Below, piece by piece: positions 15,647 through 24,003 of a stretch of 24,056 bases of DNA. Origin of the DNA: Lachnospiraceae bacterium (GTDB lineage: Bacteria > Bacillota > Clostridia > Lachnospirales > Lachnospiraceae); assembly GCA_009774345.1 (NCBI GenBank), contig VSNR01000052.1, positions 1 through 24,056 on the forward strand, written 5' to 3'. A program made the position numbers and the translations under genes. Under the pieces are notes generated by a model. It was not told the origin of the DNA, made no database searches, and was given only the letters and a program-made list of their open reading frames with translations. Every line of letters begins with the position of its first letter. The first letter of the stretch is position 1.

Positions 15647-15808
15647 TCAGGATTGCATTGCAGAAAACTGCTCCTTGCCCACAAAACACAGCGGACAGAG
15701 AAAATCCTCCGGCACATCCTCCCATTTTGTCCCCGGCGCGATTCCGCCTTCGGGATACCCTTTCTCCTCATCGTACACCCAGTCACAAACATCACATATA
15801 TACTTCAT
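15647..15808 (-). CDS. Rubredoxin
   Basis: A 53 aa ORF, typical rubredoxin length. Product begins MKYICDVCDWVYDEEKG and ends GKEQFSAMQS. The four iron ligands are Cys5, Cys8, Cys38 and Cys41 (CxxC ... CPLC). The family aromatic residues are present (Tyr3, Tyr12, Trp29, Phe36, Phe48), as is GIAPGTKWEDVPEDFLCP, the hallmark of the fold. It is a one-electron carrier in the cytosol, serving oxygen or peroxide detoxification (rubrerythrin, flavodiiron proteins) in anaerobes. AAAGGTGG lies about 9 bases before ATG. Small oddity: the residue after the second CxxC is Phe42 where Gly is usual. It stands alone, transcribed towards the HD-GYP gene with a shared terminator hairpin. Confidence 0.95.
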   Translation of the reverse strand: MKYICDVCDWVYDEEKGYPEGGIAPGTKWEDVPEDFLCPLCFVGKEQFSAMQS

Positions 15809-15913
15809 AATTATTGTCCACCTTTCACAATAAGACGCTAATACAAAATTTCTATCATAGTATCCCCATTCTGGCCCGATTCATTCACTGCCCCAGATTG
15901 TAATGCATATATT

Positions 15914-16154
15914 TTATTTTGTTATATATTTCTGCAATCTGCTTTGTGGCTTCTCTGGTATAGTATAAAGCAATTTCTTTTCATCTAACAATGGTTTAAG
16001 ATATTTACGCGTCATATACGTCAGTTTATCCCGGTTAGAAAATGCACAGATACTCTCATATACATCTTTTGTAATATCCATTTCCACATAAAAATGCTGA
16101 TGGTTGCTTTAACACTATACTTTCCAGTTCCTTATTTGTTAGTTCTCTCATCAT
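15914..16154 (-). pseudogene. Decayed remnant with C-terminal winged-helix-like tail (AlbA_2 ATP-binding or Fic-type protein)
   Basis: The minus-strand frame 15914-16087 (57 codons from GTG, no ribosome binding site) reads like the C-terminal end of a larger protein. TYMTRKYLKPLLDEKKLLY followed by TIPEKPQSRLQKYITK resembles the final winged helix of AlbA_2-type ATP-binding regulators and some Fic proteins. A different frame, 16056-16154 (MRELTNKELES), precedes and overlaps it. Nothing upstream supplies the rest of the gene. The family assignment is from memory of the tail motif and is tentative. The surrounding DNA to 16237 holds no other gene I can support. Confidence 0.5.
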
Positions 16155-16237
16155 CAAAAATTACTATTGCTCCTTTTCATGTTATATCTTTTTTACTATT
16201 ACACTGATTGTCTCTCCTCAACAGTTTAATTCTTCAA

Positions 16238-17078
16238 CTAATTATCCTCCAATTTCGGCAAATTATTTAAGCTTACCGTTTCCAATGTCTGTAACTGTTG
16301 TAATGCTAACTGCCGAAGCAATTCCATTCGTTCTCTCTGATTCTTCCCTTGATTAATCAATACAGCATTATAGCTTTCCAGATTCGCAAGCACTAATAAT
16401 TGATTCAGTGTTGCTATATCCCGCATGTTTCCTTTCGCAGTTGAATTTTCCTCTTTCCACTGCTTTGCTGTTTTTCCAAACAAAACAACATTCAAAAAAT
16501 CTGCTTCATTAGCATAGGTATACGCCACCTGTGCAGGTGTTAATTCTGGCGGAATCAAATTATCCTTAATTGCATCTGTATGTATCCTGTAATTTAACTT
16601 GGAAATTTCTCTGTTCAAATTCCAAGTTAAAGATAGCCGACTATTCTCATCTGTCTTTAATCTCCTGTAGTCCTTCATAATATATAAGGAACTCAGGCGA
16701 AATCCACGTTGCGAAAGACATAGCAATATCACTATGAGCATATGTTCCGCCATAACGTCCCGCTTTTGAAACAATGCCAATAGCATTCGTTGCTTCTATC
16801 CACTTCTTTGGTGACATTGTAAATGCGTTTGCTCCTGCCTGTTTTCTAAACCCCTCGAATTCGAGGGGTTTAAAATCTGGATTATGAAGTCTTTCCCATA
16901 ATCCCAGAAATTCTATCACATCCCTGTTTCTCATCCAGTTTTGAATAACCGCTGTTGGGTCATCGCTTTTATATCGAGCTATATCCGTCAATGAAATAAA
17001 TTCATTTTCAAAGTCTTGTGTATAAATACCAATATCTATCCCATTTGCATGAATTGTATCCTTAATTATTTTTCCCAT
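16238..17078 (-). pseudogene. KilA-N domain protein, interrupted by one frameshift
   Basis: ATG 17078 has AAAGGAGG about 6 bases upstream. Frame one (to stop 16647) carries the KilA-N DNA-binding domain: DIGIYTQDFENEFISLTDIARYK, then WMRNRDVIEFLGLWE, then FTMSPKKWIEATNAIG and AMSFATWISPEFLIYY. The family continues with IMKDYRRLKTDENSRLSLTWNLNR, and exactly that continues in the next frame, to 16238, with the usual tail (LTPAQVAYTYANEADFLNVVLFGKTA and NLESYNAVLINQG). So a one-base insertion near 16677-16690, in a TATATATTATG run, splits an otherwise intact gene of about 280 codons. KilA-N proteins are phage and mobile-element associated. Sequencing error or programmed frameshift are alternatives. 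Lower GC than flanking housekeeping genes. Confidence 0.85.
16847..16872. repeat. Perfect 26-base palindrome inside the KilA-N gene
   Basis: TAAACCCCTCGAA is followed directly by its own reverse complement, centred on an EcoRI-type GAATTC. In the coding frame it encodes the conserved-looking FKPLEFEGFRK stretch. It could form a cruciform, a hairpin in the mRNA, or a binding site. Confidence 0.85.
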
Positions 17079-17156
17079 TGCTCCTCCTTTAAGAATATCA
17101 CAAACTTTCTCATGCATTGTAATTGTTACTTCTCTTAGATATGTTCTGCCAAATAG

Positions 17157-17432
17157 TTATTTGTTTTCATCTCCCCACATCTCCCGATACTCTTCAATAT
17201 AAAATTTAATGCACCTCGGATATACATATAAATATTTTCTACACACCTTTTTATACAACTTCAATATTTTTTCATCACATGCAAAATCCAGTAGATAATC
17301 AAGCAAATGTGATAATTCAGCCTCTGACACGGTTCTGCTACACACATCCTCAACCAACGGCAAATAAACCTCATAGGCTTTTTGATATATTTCAACTATC
17401 CGTTCTGCAATCTGATAAATCCTTTCATCCAT
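17157..17432 (-). CDS. Small hypothetical protein translationally coupled to rlmD
   Basis: A 91 aa acidic/aromatic, all-helical looking product (MDERIYQIAERIVEIYQKAY at the start, YIEEYREMWGDENK at the end). There is no signal peptide, no membrane segment and no recognised motif. Its ATG overlaps the rlmD stop codon by one base (TAATG), with GAGG 7 bases upstream inside rlmD. It is therefore a real gene made by translational coupling, at a rate tied to the methyltransferase. Three cysteines (VCSR, FACDE, VCRK) are spaced too irregularly for a metal site. Function unknown; an RlmD- or ribosome-related role is inference from coupling. Confidence 0.75.
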   Translation of the reverse strand: MDERIYQIAERIVEIYQKAYEVYLPLVEDVCSRTVSEAELSHLLDYLLDFACDEKILKLYKKVCRKYLYVYPRCIKFYIEEYREMWGDENK

Positions 17433-18904
17433 TAAATTACCTCAAAATATTTGAGTGCCTCCGTTATCGCTTCTACCTTCTCTTTCGGTGGACGCTTCCT
17501 CGGATGTTTTAATTCTTCTACCGCATTAGGAGCATCATACATTGTTAAGCCTAAAGACCTTTTCACCTCTGCAATATAGGCAGTATGTACTTTAAATCCA
17601 TATTTCTTTTCAATATATTCCTGTATCATTTTATATGTAATTTTCGGTTTCGGCAGATATTTCTTTGCCCGCTCTGCTATTGCATCTAAAGGTACTTTTC
17701 CCTCGCCTTCTCCAAATTCCACCGTCACATTAATGACACTATCTGGTGATTTGTGGGACAAAAGTACAATGGTTTCCACGCATTCCGTAAAGGCAAACAT
17801 ATCCACCGGCCATGCTTCTCTTGCATGATACCCTTCCCTGCGAAACCAAGCCAAATCCCTGCCAAGAGTCTCCGGCTCACACGACACATAGACAATCCGT
17901 GACGGTTTTAGCGAGGCTGCCGCCCTGACAAACGCCTCTGTGCTCCCGCTGCGGGGCGGGTCCATGACAATCACATCTGCACGCTCCCCGTTCTGTGACA
18001 TCTGTGTCATATACTCTGTGGCATCTGCCGCGATAAAACGCATGTTTTTGATATTGTTTCTCTTGGCGTTTGCCTTTGCATCCTTTACTGCCTGCTGATT
18101 GAGCTCAATGCCTGTAACACGCCCTGCCTTCGCGCTCATGCACATACCGATCGTGCCGATGCCGCAGTAGGCATCAATTACATGCTCCTTCCCGGTCAGC
18201 GCTGCCGCCTGTATCGCTTTTTTGTACAGCACCTGTGTCTGTGCCGTATTCACTTGATAAAAAGACGACGGTGAGATGCGAAACCGCAGTCCCATCAGCA
18301 CATCCTCGATAAATCCCGGACCAAACAGCGTCTTTTCCCTGTCGCCAAGCACCATGGTGGTCTGTTTGTCATTGATATTCTGCACGATCGTCGTGATCTC
18401 AGAGTGACGCCTGCGAAGCTCTGCCACAAAATGATTTTTGTGCGGAAACTCCGCAGAAGCAGTGACAAGCACGACCATAATCTGCTTTGTGGATGCCCCT
18501 TTCCGCACAAGAATATGGCGCATCAGCCCCCTTCCGGTATCCTCATTGTACACCCATAGTTTAAATGACTTGATGAGCTGCGTTACTGTCTGTATGATTG
18601 CCGATGCCTGCGTATCTTCAATGAAACAGCCGCTGACAGGTATGATCGTGTGCGTTCCCTCCGCGTAGGTCCCTGCCACTACCTCATCCTTTATTTTGCC
18701 AAAGACCGCGTGCACTTTATTCCGATAATGATACGGATAATACATTCCTGCTACATCATGAATCTGGCTGCAATACTTTCCAATATGCCTGACAACGTAT
18801 TCTCTCTTCTCTGCCAGCTCCTCCTCGTAACTCTTTTCACCTATATGGCAGGCACCGCACTTTGCCACATAGGGACACTGCTGGGTCTGACTGACATTTT
18901 CCAT
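17432..18904 (-). CDS. rlmD: 23S rRNA (uracil-C5) methyltransferase, RlmD/RumA type, with C-terminal extension
   Basis: The 490 aa product transfers a methyl group from SAM to C5 of a uridine in 23S rRNA. The [4Fe-4S] cysteines are Cys10, Cys16, Cys19 (CPYVAKCGAC) and Cys93. The SAM motif is DAYCGIGTIG at 244-253, followed by GIELNQQAV and MDPPRSG at 314-320. The catalytic nucleophile is Cys342 (YVSCEPETLGRDL) and the base Glu374 (FTECVETIVLL). The family normally ends near here. Residues about 395-490 are an additional domain (KITYKMIQEYIEKKYGFKVHT region) that looks like a small helical RNA- or DNA-binding module. That part is about 38% GC by hand count against about 53% for the catalytic core. 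AGGAGG lies 8 bases before ATG. The exact modified base (1939-type, RlmD, or 747-type, RlmC) cannot be read off. Confidence 0.92.
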   Translation of the reverse strand: MENVSQTQQCPYVAKCGACHIGEKSYEEELAEKREYVVRHIGKYCSQIHDVAGMYYPYHYRNKVHAVFGKIKDEVVAGTYAEGTHTIIPVSGCFIEDTQASAIIQTVTQLIKSFKLWVYNEDTGRGLMRHILVRKGASTKQIMVVLVTASAEFPHKNHFVAELRRRHSEITTIVQNINDKQTTMVLGDREKTLFGPGFIEDVLMGLRFRISPSSFYQVNTAQTQVLYKKAIQAAALTGKEHVIDAYCGIGTIGMCMSAKAGRVTGIELNQQAVKDAKANAKRNNIKNMRFIAADATEYMTQMSQNGERADVIVMDPPRSGSTEAFVRAAASLKPSRIVYVSCEPETLGRDLAWFRREGYHAREAWPVDMFAFTECVETIVLLSHKSPDSVINVTVEFGEGEGKVPLDAIAERAKKYLPKPKITYKMIQEYIEKKYGFKVHTAYIAEVKRSLGLTMYDAPNAVEELKHPRKRPPKEKVEAITEALKYFEVI

Positions 18905-18925
18905 GATACTTCCTCCTGATTTACC

Positions 18926-20128
18926 CTACCGCTCCCAACGCACCTGAAAAATATAAAATTTCAGATAATACGACTCCTCCGCACTCCACAAGATCGGATG
19001 ATCTGCGGACTGTGTGCGGTACTCGACCTGCCGCAGGCGGCAGTGGACACTCTTTGCCGCCTGCGCAATGGTCTGCGTAAACAGATCGTAGTCCATAAAA
19101 TGCGAACAGGAACACGTCGCAAGAAATCCGCCGTCCCGCACCAGTTTCATTCCCCGCATATTAATCTCACGGTAGCCCTTCACAGCGTTTTTGACAGAAT
19201 TTCTTGACTTTGTAAACGCCGGCGGGTCGAGAATCACCACATCATACTGCGCACCTTGTGCCTCGAGCGCTGGCAGAAGGTCAAATACATCTGCACACTG
19301 AAATTCGACAATCCCTTGCAGATTGTTGAGCGCCGCATTCTTTGCCGCCTGCGCGATTGCAAGTTCAGACGCATCGACGCCCAGCACATGCTTTGCTCCC
19401 GCAATGCCCGCATTCAGCGCAAAAGAACCTGTATGGGTAAAACAGTCCAGCACCTCCGCTCCCTTGCAAAGCTTCTGGACTGCCAGCCTGTTATATTTCT
19501 GATCGAGGAAAAATCCAGTCTTTTGCCCGTCCTTCACATCCACCAGATAGCGGACACCGTTTTCTACGATTTCTACATGGGTGTCAAATGCTGCACCGAT
19601 AAATCCCTTAAAGCGCTCCATGCCCTCCTGAAGCCGCACCTTTGCATCGCTGCGCTCATAGACGCCCCGGATGACAATGCCATCCTCCGCAAGCACTTCC
19701 TTCAGGCATGAGATAATCTCTAATTTCAACCTGTCGATGCCAAGCGCCAGCGACTCCACCACCAGCACATCCGAAAATTTGTCGATCACAATGCCCGGCA
19801 GAAAATCCGCCTCGCCAAAAACAACGCGGCAGCTTGAGGTATCAACTGTTTTTTGACGGTATGTCCATGCCTCACGCACACGCCGCTTCAAAAATTCCCG
19901 GTCAATCTGCTGGTTCGGGTCCCGCGTCATCATCCGAATCCGAATCTTGGAATTTTGATTGATAAAACCGCGCCCCATTCCATAACCGTCAAAGTCATGC
20001 ACCACCACAAGATCTCCGTTTTGAAAAGCGCCCATAATGGTATCAATCTCATTGTCATAAATCCAAAGTCCGCCTGATTTCAGGCTTCTGCCCTCTCCCT
20101 TTTTCAGGGTCACGATTGTCTCCGCCAT
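18926..20128 (-). CDS. rlmI: Class I SAM-dependent rRNA methyltransferase, RlmI type (PUA domain)
   Basis: I start at ATG 20128 (MAETIVTLKKGEG), with AAAGGAG 8 bases upstream. An in-frame ATG at 20146 would add six residues and overlap the previous gene. The 400 aa product has an N-terminal PUA domain (about 1-75; GGLWIYDNEIDTI, then GDLVVVHDFDG). The central RlmI-like region includes DGQKTGFFLDQKYNR. The Rossmann methyltransferase has DCFTHTGSFALNAG, GVDASELAI, LDPPAFTKSRN and ATCSCSHFMD. RlmI-family enzymes make 5-methylcytosine in 23S rRNA; the two-Cys TCSCS region fits. Neighbours 21 bases downstream (rlmD) and 14 bases upstream mark it as part of a packed operon. Confidence 0.93.
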   Translation of the reverse strand: MAETIVTLKKGEGRSLKSGGLWIYDNEIDTIMGAFQNGDLVVVHDFDGYGMGRGFINQNSKIRIRMMTRDPNQQIDREFLKRRVREAWTYRQKTVDTSSCRVVFGEADFLPGIVIDKFSDVLVVESLALGIDRLKLEIISCLKEVLAEDGIVIRGVYERSDAKVRLQEGMERFKGFIGAAFDTHVEIVENGVRYLVDVKDGQKTGFFLDQKYNRLAVQKLCKGAEVLDCFTHTGSFALNAGIAGAKHVLGVDASELAIAQAAKNAALNNLQGIVEFQCADVFDLLPALEAQGAQYDVVILDPPAFTKSRNSVKNAVKGYREINMRGMKLVRDGGFLATCSCSHFMDYDLFTQTIAQAAKSVHCRLRQVEYRTQSADHPILWSAEESYYLKFYIFQVRWER

Positions 20129-20142
20129 CGCTGCTGCTCCTT

Positions 20143-20916
20143 TCAAAATAAGATATCCAGATAGGTATCGTAAGCTTTAATGACACTTGTGTCACAAAAC
20201 TCGGTCAGCTGCTCCCGCACTGCCCTGAAATACCACTCCTGCTTTGCCCGGTCGGTCTGATTGAACTTTTTCCAGATATCACTGTCTATGTGGCGCTGTT
20301 CCTTCACGATCGATTCCAAGTTCGCCGTCTTGTCCGCCAGCACAATCACTTTGGTATCCATCGACGCCTTTTTCAAATGGTCAATCGTCTCGCGCTTTCG
20401 GATCTCCCACGTCTGGGAAGCCGGGATATTGGGACGTTTATTCTCTGTTTCGGTCTCTACAAGCCTTGCAACCCTGTCGCCAAATGTCCGCTGCAAATCC
20501 TCAAAAGTCACCCATGTATCCTCCACCGTGTCATGTAGAATCGCTGCCTGTAACACCTCTGTATCCTCTGTAAGCTCCATCGCGTAATTCATCGTCGTGA
20601 TGATGTGCGCAAAGTATGGAATGACTGTCTTTTTCCGATACTGCCCTGCATGTGCATTGGCAGCGTATGTATACGCCTTGTACAACCGCTCGTCCATTCC
20701 CTCAACAGACGGAAAAAGGGCTGGTTTTTCCTCCAATCCCTTTTCCTGATAACAGCACACAAACTGCCCGCAGACGCGCAGTGTCTCCTCTGTGTAACAG
20801 GGACATCCGCATCCGCACACCTGCTGTTCCTTTCTATAATTTAACCTGCCATCTACTGCTCTGCAATAAAAATATCCTTCACTGTCTGCTATTGCAACAT
20901 GTTCATCTCTGTTCAT
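20143..20916 (-). CDS. MESH1-like HD-domain (p)ppGpp hydrolase with cysteine-rich N-terminus
   Basis: The 257 aa product has an HD domain at about 75-205 of the RelA/SpoT hydrolase type. His104 (YFAHI), His128-Asp129, Glu132-Asp133 (LLHDTVEDT-like AILHDTVEDT), TFGDRVARLV and Asp195 (VLADKTANL) match the metal and substrate set of small alarmone hydrolases. There is no synthetase domain, so the likely role is removal of (p)ppGpp. Residues 18-55 hold eight cysteines, CGCGCPC at 34-40 then C49, C54 and C55, which is not part of usual MESH1 proteins and suggests a metal or redox site. AAAGGA lies 7 bases before ATG, and the previous gene ends only two bases upstream. HD-domain phosphohydrolase of another nucleotide is the alternative. 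Confidence 0.8.
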   Translation of the reverse strand: MNRDEHVAIADSEGYFYCRAVDGRLNYRKEQQVCGCGCPCYTEETLRVCGQFVCCYQEKGLEEKPALFPSVEGMDERLYKAYTYAANAHAGQYRKKTVIPYFAHIITTMNYAMELTEDTEVLQAAILHDTVEDTWVTFEDLQRTFGDRVARLVETETENKRPNIPASQTWEIRKRETIDHLKKASMDTKVIVLADKTANLESIVKEQRHIDSDIWKKFNQTDRAKQEWYFRAVREQLTEFCDTSVIKAYDTYLDILF

Positions 20917-20918
20917 AG

Positions 20919-21830
20919 TTAATCCTTTTTGGTAAACTCTATAATCCAGCCTTTTCCTTCACTGCCGTCATTCGTCTTGTACGTGCCGTACTCCATACGG
21001 CAGGTAAAGGAAACCCCCTGCTCCGCCTTCATCTCATTTACCACATTCTCCATCGCTTTTTTGACCTTGGACTCATCATTCCCAATATTGGAATTTCTGT
21101 AGACGGTGCCAAACTTTTCTATATTGTAGCGTATCGCCCGGTTCAGTGCCAGTTTCAAGTCCCTGTCATTGCGAAAAGGTCCTGCAAGACTATTGCTGAG
21201 ATAATTATTTCTATAATTAATGAGATATGCCTGCATCGTCATATTCGCAACATTCTTGTCCAGCTTGGATTCGCTCTCATACACCTCCTTGAGCAGTTTG
21301 CCGCTGTCCTGCAAAATGCAGGAATCCAGCATTGCATACCCCATCAGAAACGAGTCCAGATACTTGATATAAGTGTTTTCATCCATATCCTCCACGTCAT
21401 CTTCATCGAAATCACTCAGCTCAGGATTCTTATAAAATGAAAAGGTCCCTTTGGTCAGCTTCGTGAGATCTGAACCTGTCACAACGGAGTTCGCTGTGCC
21501 TGCATTCTTGGAGACCAGCCCGTCACCCGGCACATAATACGTACCGTTGAGGGATACCTGAAACCAGCCGTTTGACGTGATTCCTGTCACGCTGACCGGC
21601 AGGTCTTTTGCAATGACCGTCACCACACCCGAACTGATGTCAGGCTGCTTGTATACGGTTGTCTTGTCGTTGCTGTAGAGTACCGCCTTGCTCTCCTTCA
21701 CGGTAAACTCGACCGCATAGGTCTTTTGCATCTGGCGGTTTGTACCGGCAGACTGCGCTGTGGAAACTGCAAGAATAGCAGCCGCCAGCGCAAATGTTAC
21801 TTTGATTCCTAATTCCTTTGTTTTTTTCAT
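20919..21830 (-). CDS. Secreted protein with SH3-like domain
   Basis: The 303 aa product has a Sec signal peptide (MKKTKELGIKVTFALAAAILA, cleavage near QSA-G at about 28-29). An SH3b-like stretch lies at about 47-108 (VYKQPDISSGVVTVIAKDLPVSV, then WFQVSLNGTYYVPGDGL), of the sort that binds cell wall. A Ser/Thr linker follows, then an unrecognised helical domain at about 130-290 with an acidic EDDVEDMDE patch. No catalytic motif seen. ATG has AAGGG about 9 bases upstream. It lies 13 bases after the M13 peptidase and 2 bases before the alarmone hydrolase, so it is translated from the same message. Acts at the cell surface; a partner role for the peptidase is possible. Confidence 0.7.
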   Translation of the reverse strand: MKKTKELGIKVTFALAAAILAVSTAQSAGTNRQMQKTYAVEFTVKESKAVLYSNDKTTVYKQPDISSGVVTVIAKDLPVSVTGITSNGWFQVSLNGTYYVPGDGLVSKNAGTANSVVTGSDLTKLTKGTFSFYKNPELSDFDEDDVEDMDENTYIKYLDSFLMGYAMLDSCILQDSGKLLKEVYESESKLDKNVANMTMQAYLINYRNNYLSNSLAGPFRNDRDLKLALNRAIRYNIEKFGTVYRNSNIGNDESKVKKAMENVVNEMKAEQGVSFTCRMEYGTYKTNDGSEGKGWIIEFTKKD

Positions 21831-21843
21831 ACTCTTTTCCCTT

Positions 21844-24003
21844 TTATTTCCAGATTCCTACCCTGTCCTCCGGCGCCACATACATTCCATCGGTTTCTTT
21901 GATATCATAGATCTTGTAAAATGCATCACACGAGCTTAAAACCGCATTCACGCGCACCTTATTGGGCGAATGGGTGTCTGTATTTAACAAATACATCATA
22001 AAACTTGCCGTGTCCTCGCTTGCCCAGTTGTATGTCATCTGGCCAAATGCCTCGTCAAGTGCTTTTGCATCATCGCCGATAATGGATGTGATGCAGGTCA
22101 TCGCGCCGAGGTCTGCAATGTTTTCCATCAGTGTCAGGTCTCCGTTGACCTTGGTTCCCATCATCTCATAACCGCTGTAATAATCAATGATTGACTGGGA
22201 CATTTTCTTATACTCTGCCATCTCCTCGTCCGTCCACCAGACATTGTAATTGCCGTACTCGTCGTAGAGTGCACCGCTTGAGTCAAATGCGTGGCTGACC
22301 TCGTGGGCAATGACAAATCCGATTCCACCCAGATTGGCACCGTCGCTGTTGTCACTGTCATAAAACGGCGCCTGCAAGATGGCTGCCGGGAAGATAATTT
22401 CATTGTTTAGAGGATCGTACATCGCATTGATTGTCTGCGGTGTCACATCCCATTCTGACCGGTCCACCTTCGTTCCCAGCTTGTTCAGGCTGTCGTCGAT
22501 GGCAACCTGCATACTCACCAGCAGATTTGACAGCAGGCTTCCTCCCTCTGAGATCGGTGTCACCTGCATCATATCGCGCGCTGCCGGCCACTGGTCTGGA
22601 TACCCGATTTTCACCTGCATTGTCTCGAGCTTTCGGATGGCCTTCTTTTTGGTCGCGTCGCTCATCCACTCCTGACGGCTGATAATCCTCTCATATTCCG
22701 CCAAAATCTGCCCGATCATCCTCTCCACAGCCTCTTTGTCTTCCGGTGAAAAATGTTCCTTGACATAGATCATGCCAAAATCCCACGGAAGCATATCCTG
22801 TGTCAGATTCTTCCATGTCTTCTCATCTCCCCAGCTCTCTGTGATGCCGTACAGCGCATTTTTCATGTCGTCGCTGAGTTTTGCATACGTCGCGTTCGCA
22901 TATTTTGCGGTGTCATTGAGCATGACAAAGGTCGAGTAGTCCTTTAATGCCTGTAGATTTTCTTCCACCAGCAGCGAATTGATCGTTTTGGCCTGCTCTA
23001 CATCCATGACGATATATTTATCCTGTCCGTCGATCTTCAGTGTCTTCAGCATTCTGGGCACATCCACATTCGTATATAGCTTTTGCAAGTCCTGCTGTGT
23101 ATACACGTTATAAGTGATTGCCGGATCATACATCTGCTCGGTCGTCAGCGTGGACGCGCAGATCTTGCGCAGCAGTTCCTCGATCGAGTCGGTGCTCTGC
23201 GCCGCCTCATTTGCCGTCATGCCAAACTCCATCAGCATATCATTGATATAATCAAGGTACATATCCACATATTCCTGCGTGTTCTCGCCCTCAATATACT
23301 CCTTGCCAATCAGGGTGTCGGCATACATCATATACACTGCGTACTCGCTCGAATCCGCCTTATCCTGCATGATATTGTAGCCGCCAACAATACTGCTGAA
23401 GCCAAACTCACCGCTCAGATGTGCCAGCGCATCCACATACTCCTCTATCGTTGCGGCATCGCGGATGCTGTCCATATGCGGCTTTAGCGGGCCAAGCCCC
23501 GTCTCATTGCGGTTTTCCATATTGGTCACGCACTCATACATATCCTTGATCTTCTGCTCGGAGGTACCCTTCTCATACGTTTTGCCATCTGACGCCAGCT
23601 CATCAATGATCTCCTCCATCTCGCTGCTCACAACGGCATTTAACTCGCCAAACCAGTCCCAGTGTGCATCTGTGGGTGCAAGCTCAATCTTTGATAAGAG
23701 GTTTTGGTTGACAAATTCATAATAGTCGTCCTGATACCGTACCTCCTTGTCCTCTTCTTCGCCGTCCGCCTCATTCTCCTTGATGACAATATCATTCTTG
23801 TCATCTTCCGTCTCCTTCTCCTTGTCTGCCTGCTCCTTCTTGGCATCCTCTTTCCCGTTCTTCCCACTGTTGAACAAATCCTTGATACTGCTCTGCGTCT
23901 TATTCTCTGCTGTAGTGTCCTGCTCCTTTGTTCCTGTACTGCACCCTGTCATCTGTAGGGTCAACATCACTGCCATAAACAGCGCCAATGCTCTCTTCTT
24001 CAT
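21844..24003 (-). CDS. M13 family (neprilysin/PepO-type) metallopeptidase lipoprotein
   Basis: I use ATG 24003, where MKKRALALF begins, with AAAGG 9 bases upstream. An ATG at 24024 would add seven residues before the signal peptide. The 719 aa product has a lipoprotein signal (hydrophobic core then LQMTGC, lipidated Cys21), then a long charged linker rich in Lys and Glu (about 25-80). The M13 fold follows, starting at YQDDYYEFVNQ. Zinc site HEVSH is at 567-571 with glutamate ligand Glu627 in ENIADLGA. The C-terminal RVNAVLSSCDAFYKIYDI stretch and final VGIW are typical of the family. It is an extracellular zinc endopeptidase for short peptides. First gene seen of the operon; its promoter is probably in the last bases of the window or beyond. 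Confidence 0.93.
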   Translation of the reverse strand: MKKRALALFMAVMLTLQMTGCSTGTKEQDTTAENKTQSSIKDLFNSGKNGKEDAKKEQADKEKETEDDKNDIVIKENEADGEEEDKEVRYQDDYYEFVNQNLLSKIELAPTDAHWDWFGELNAVVSSEMEEIIDELASDGKTYEKGTSEQKIKDMYECVTNMENRNETGLGPLKPHMDSIRDAATIEEYVDALAHLSGEFGFSSIVGGYNIMQDKADSSEYAVYMMYADTLIGKEYIEGENTQEYVDMYLDYINDMLMEFGMTANEAAQSTDSIEELLRKICASTLTTEQMYDPAITYNVYTQQDLQKLYTNVDVPRMLKTLKIDGQDKYIVMDVEQAKTINSLLVEENLQALKDYSTFVMLNDTAKYANATYAKLSDDMKNALYGITESWGDEKTWKNLTQDMLPWDFGMIYVKEHFSPEDKEAVERMIGQILAEYERIISRQEWMSDATKKKAIRKLETMQVKIGYPDQWPAARDMMQVTPISEGGSLLSNLLVSMQVAIDDSLNKLGTKVDRSEWDVTPQTINAMYDPLNNEIIFPAAILQAPFYDSDNSDGANLGGIGFVIAHEVSHAFDSSGALYDEYGNYNVWWTDEEMAEYKKMSQSIIDYYSGYEMMGTKVNGDLTLMENIADLGAMTCITSIIGDDAKALDEAFGQMTYNWASEDTASFMMYLLNTDTHSPNKVRVNAVLSSCDAFYKIYDIKETDGMYVAPEDRVGIWK

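Noticed and set aside
15577..15795. Minus-strand 72-codon ORF over the rubredoxin region
   Set aside because: Different frame from the clear rubredoxin gene; product is arginine-rich and shows no family features, so it is a shadow.
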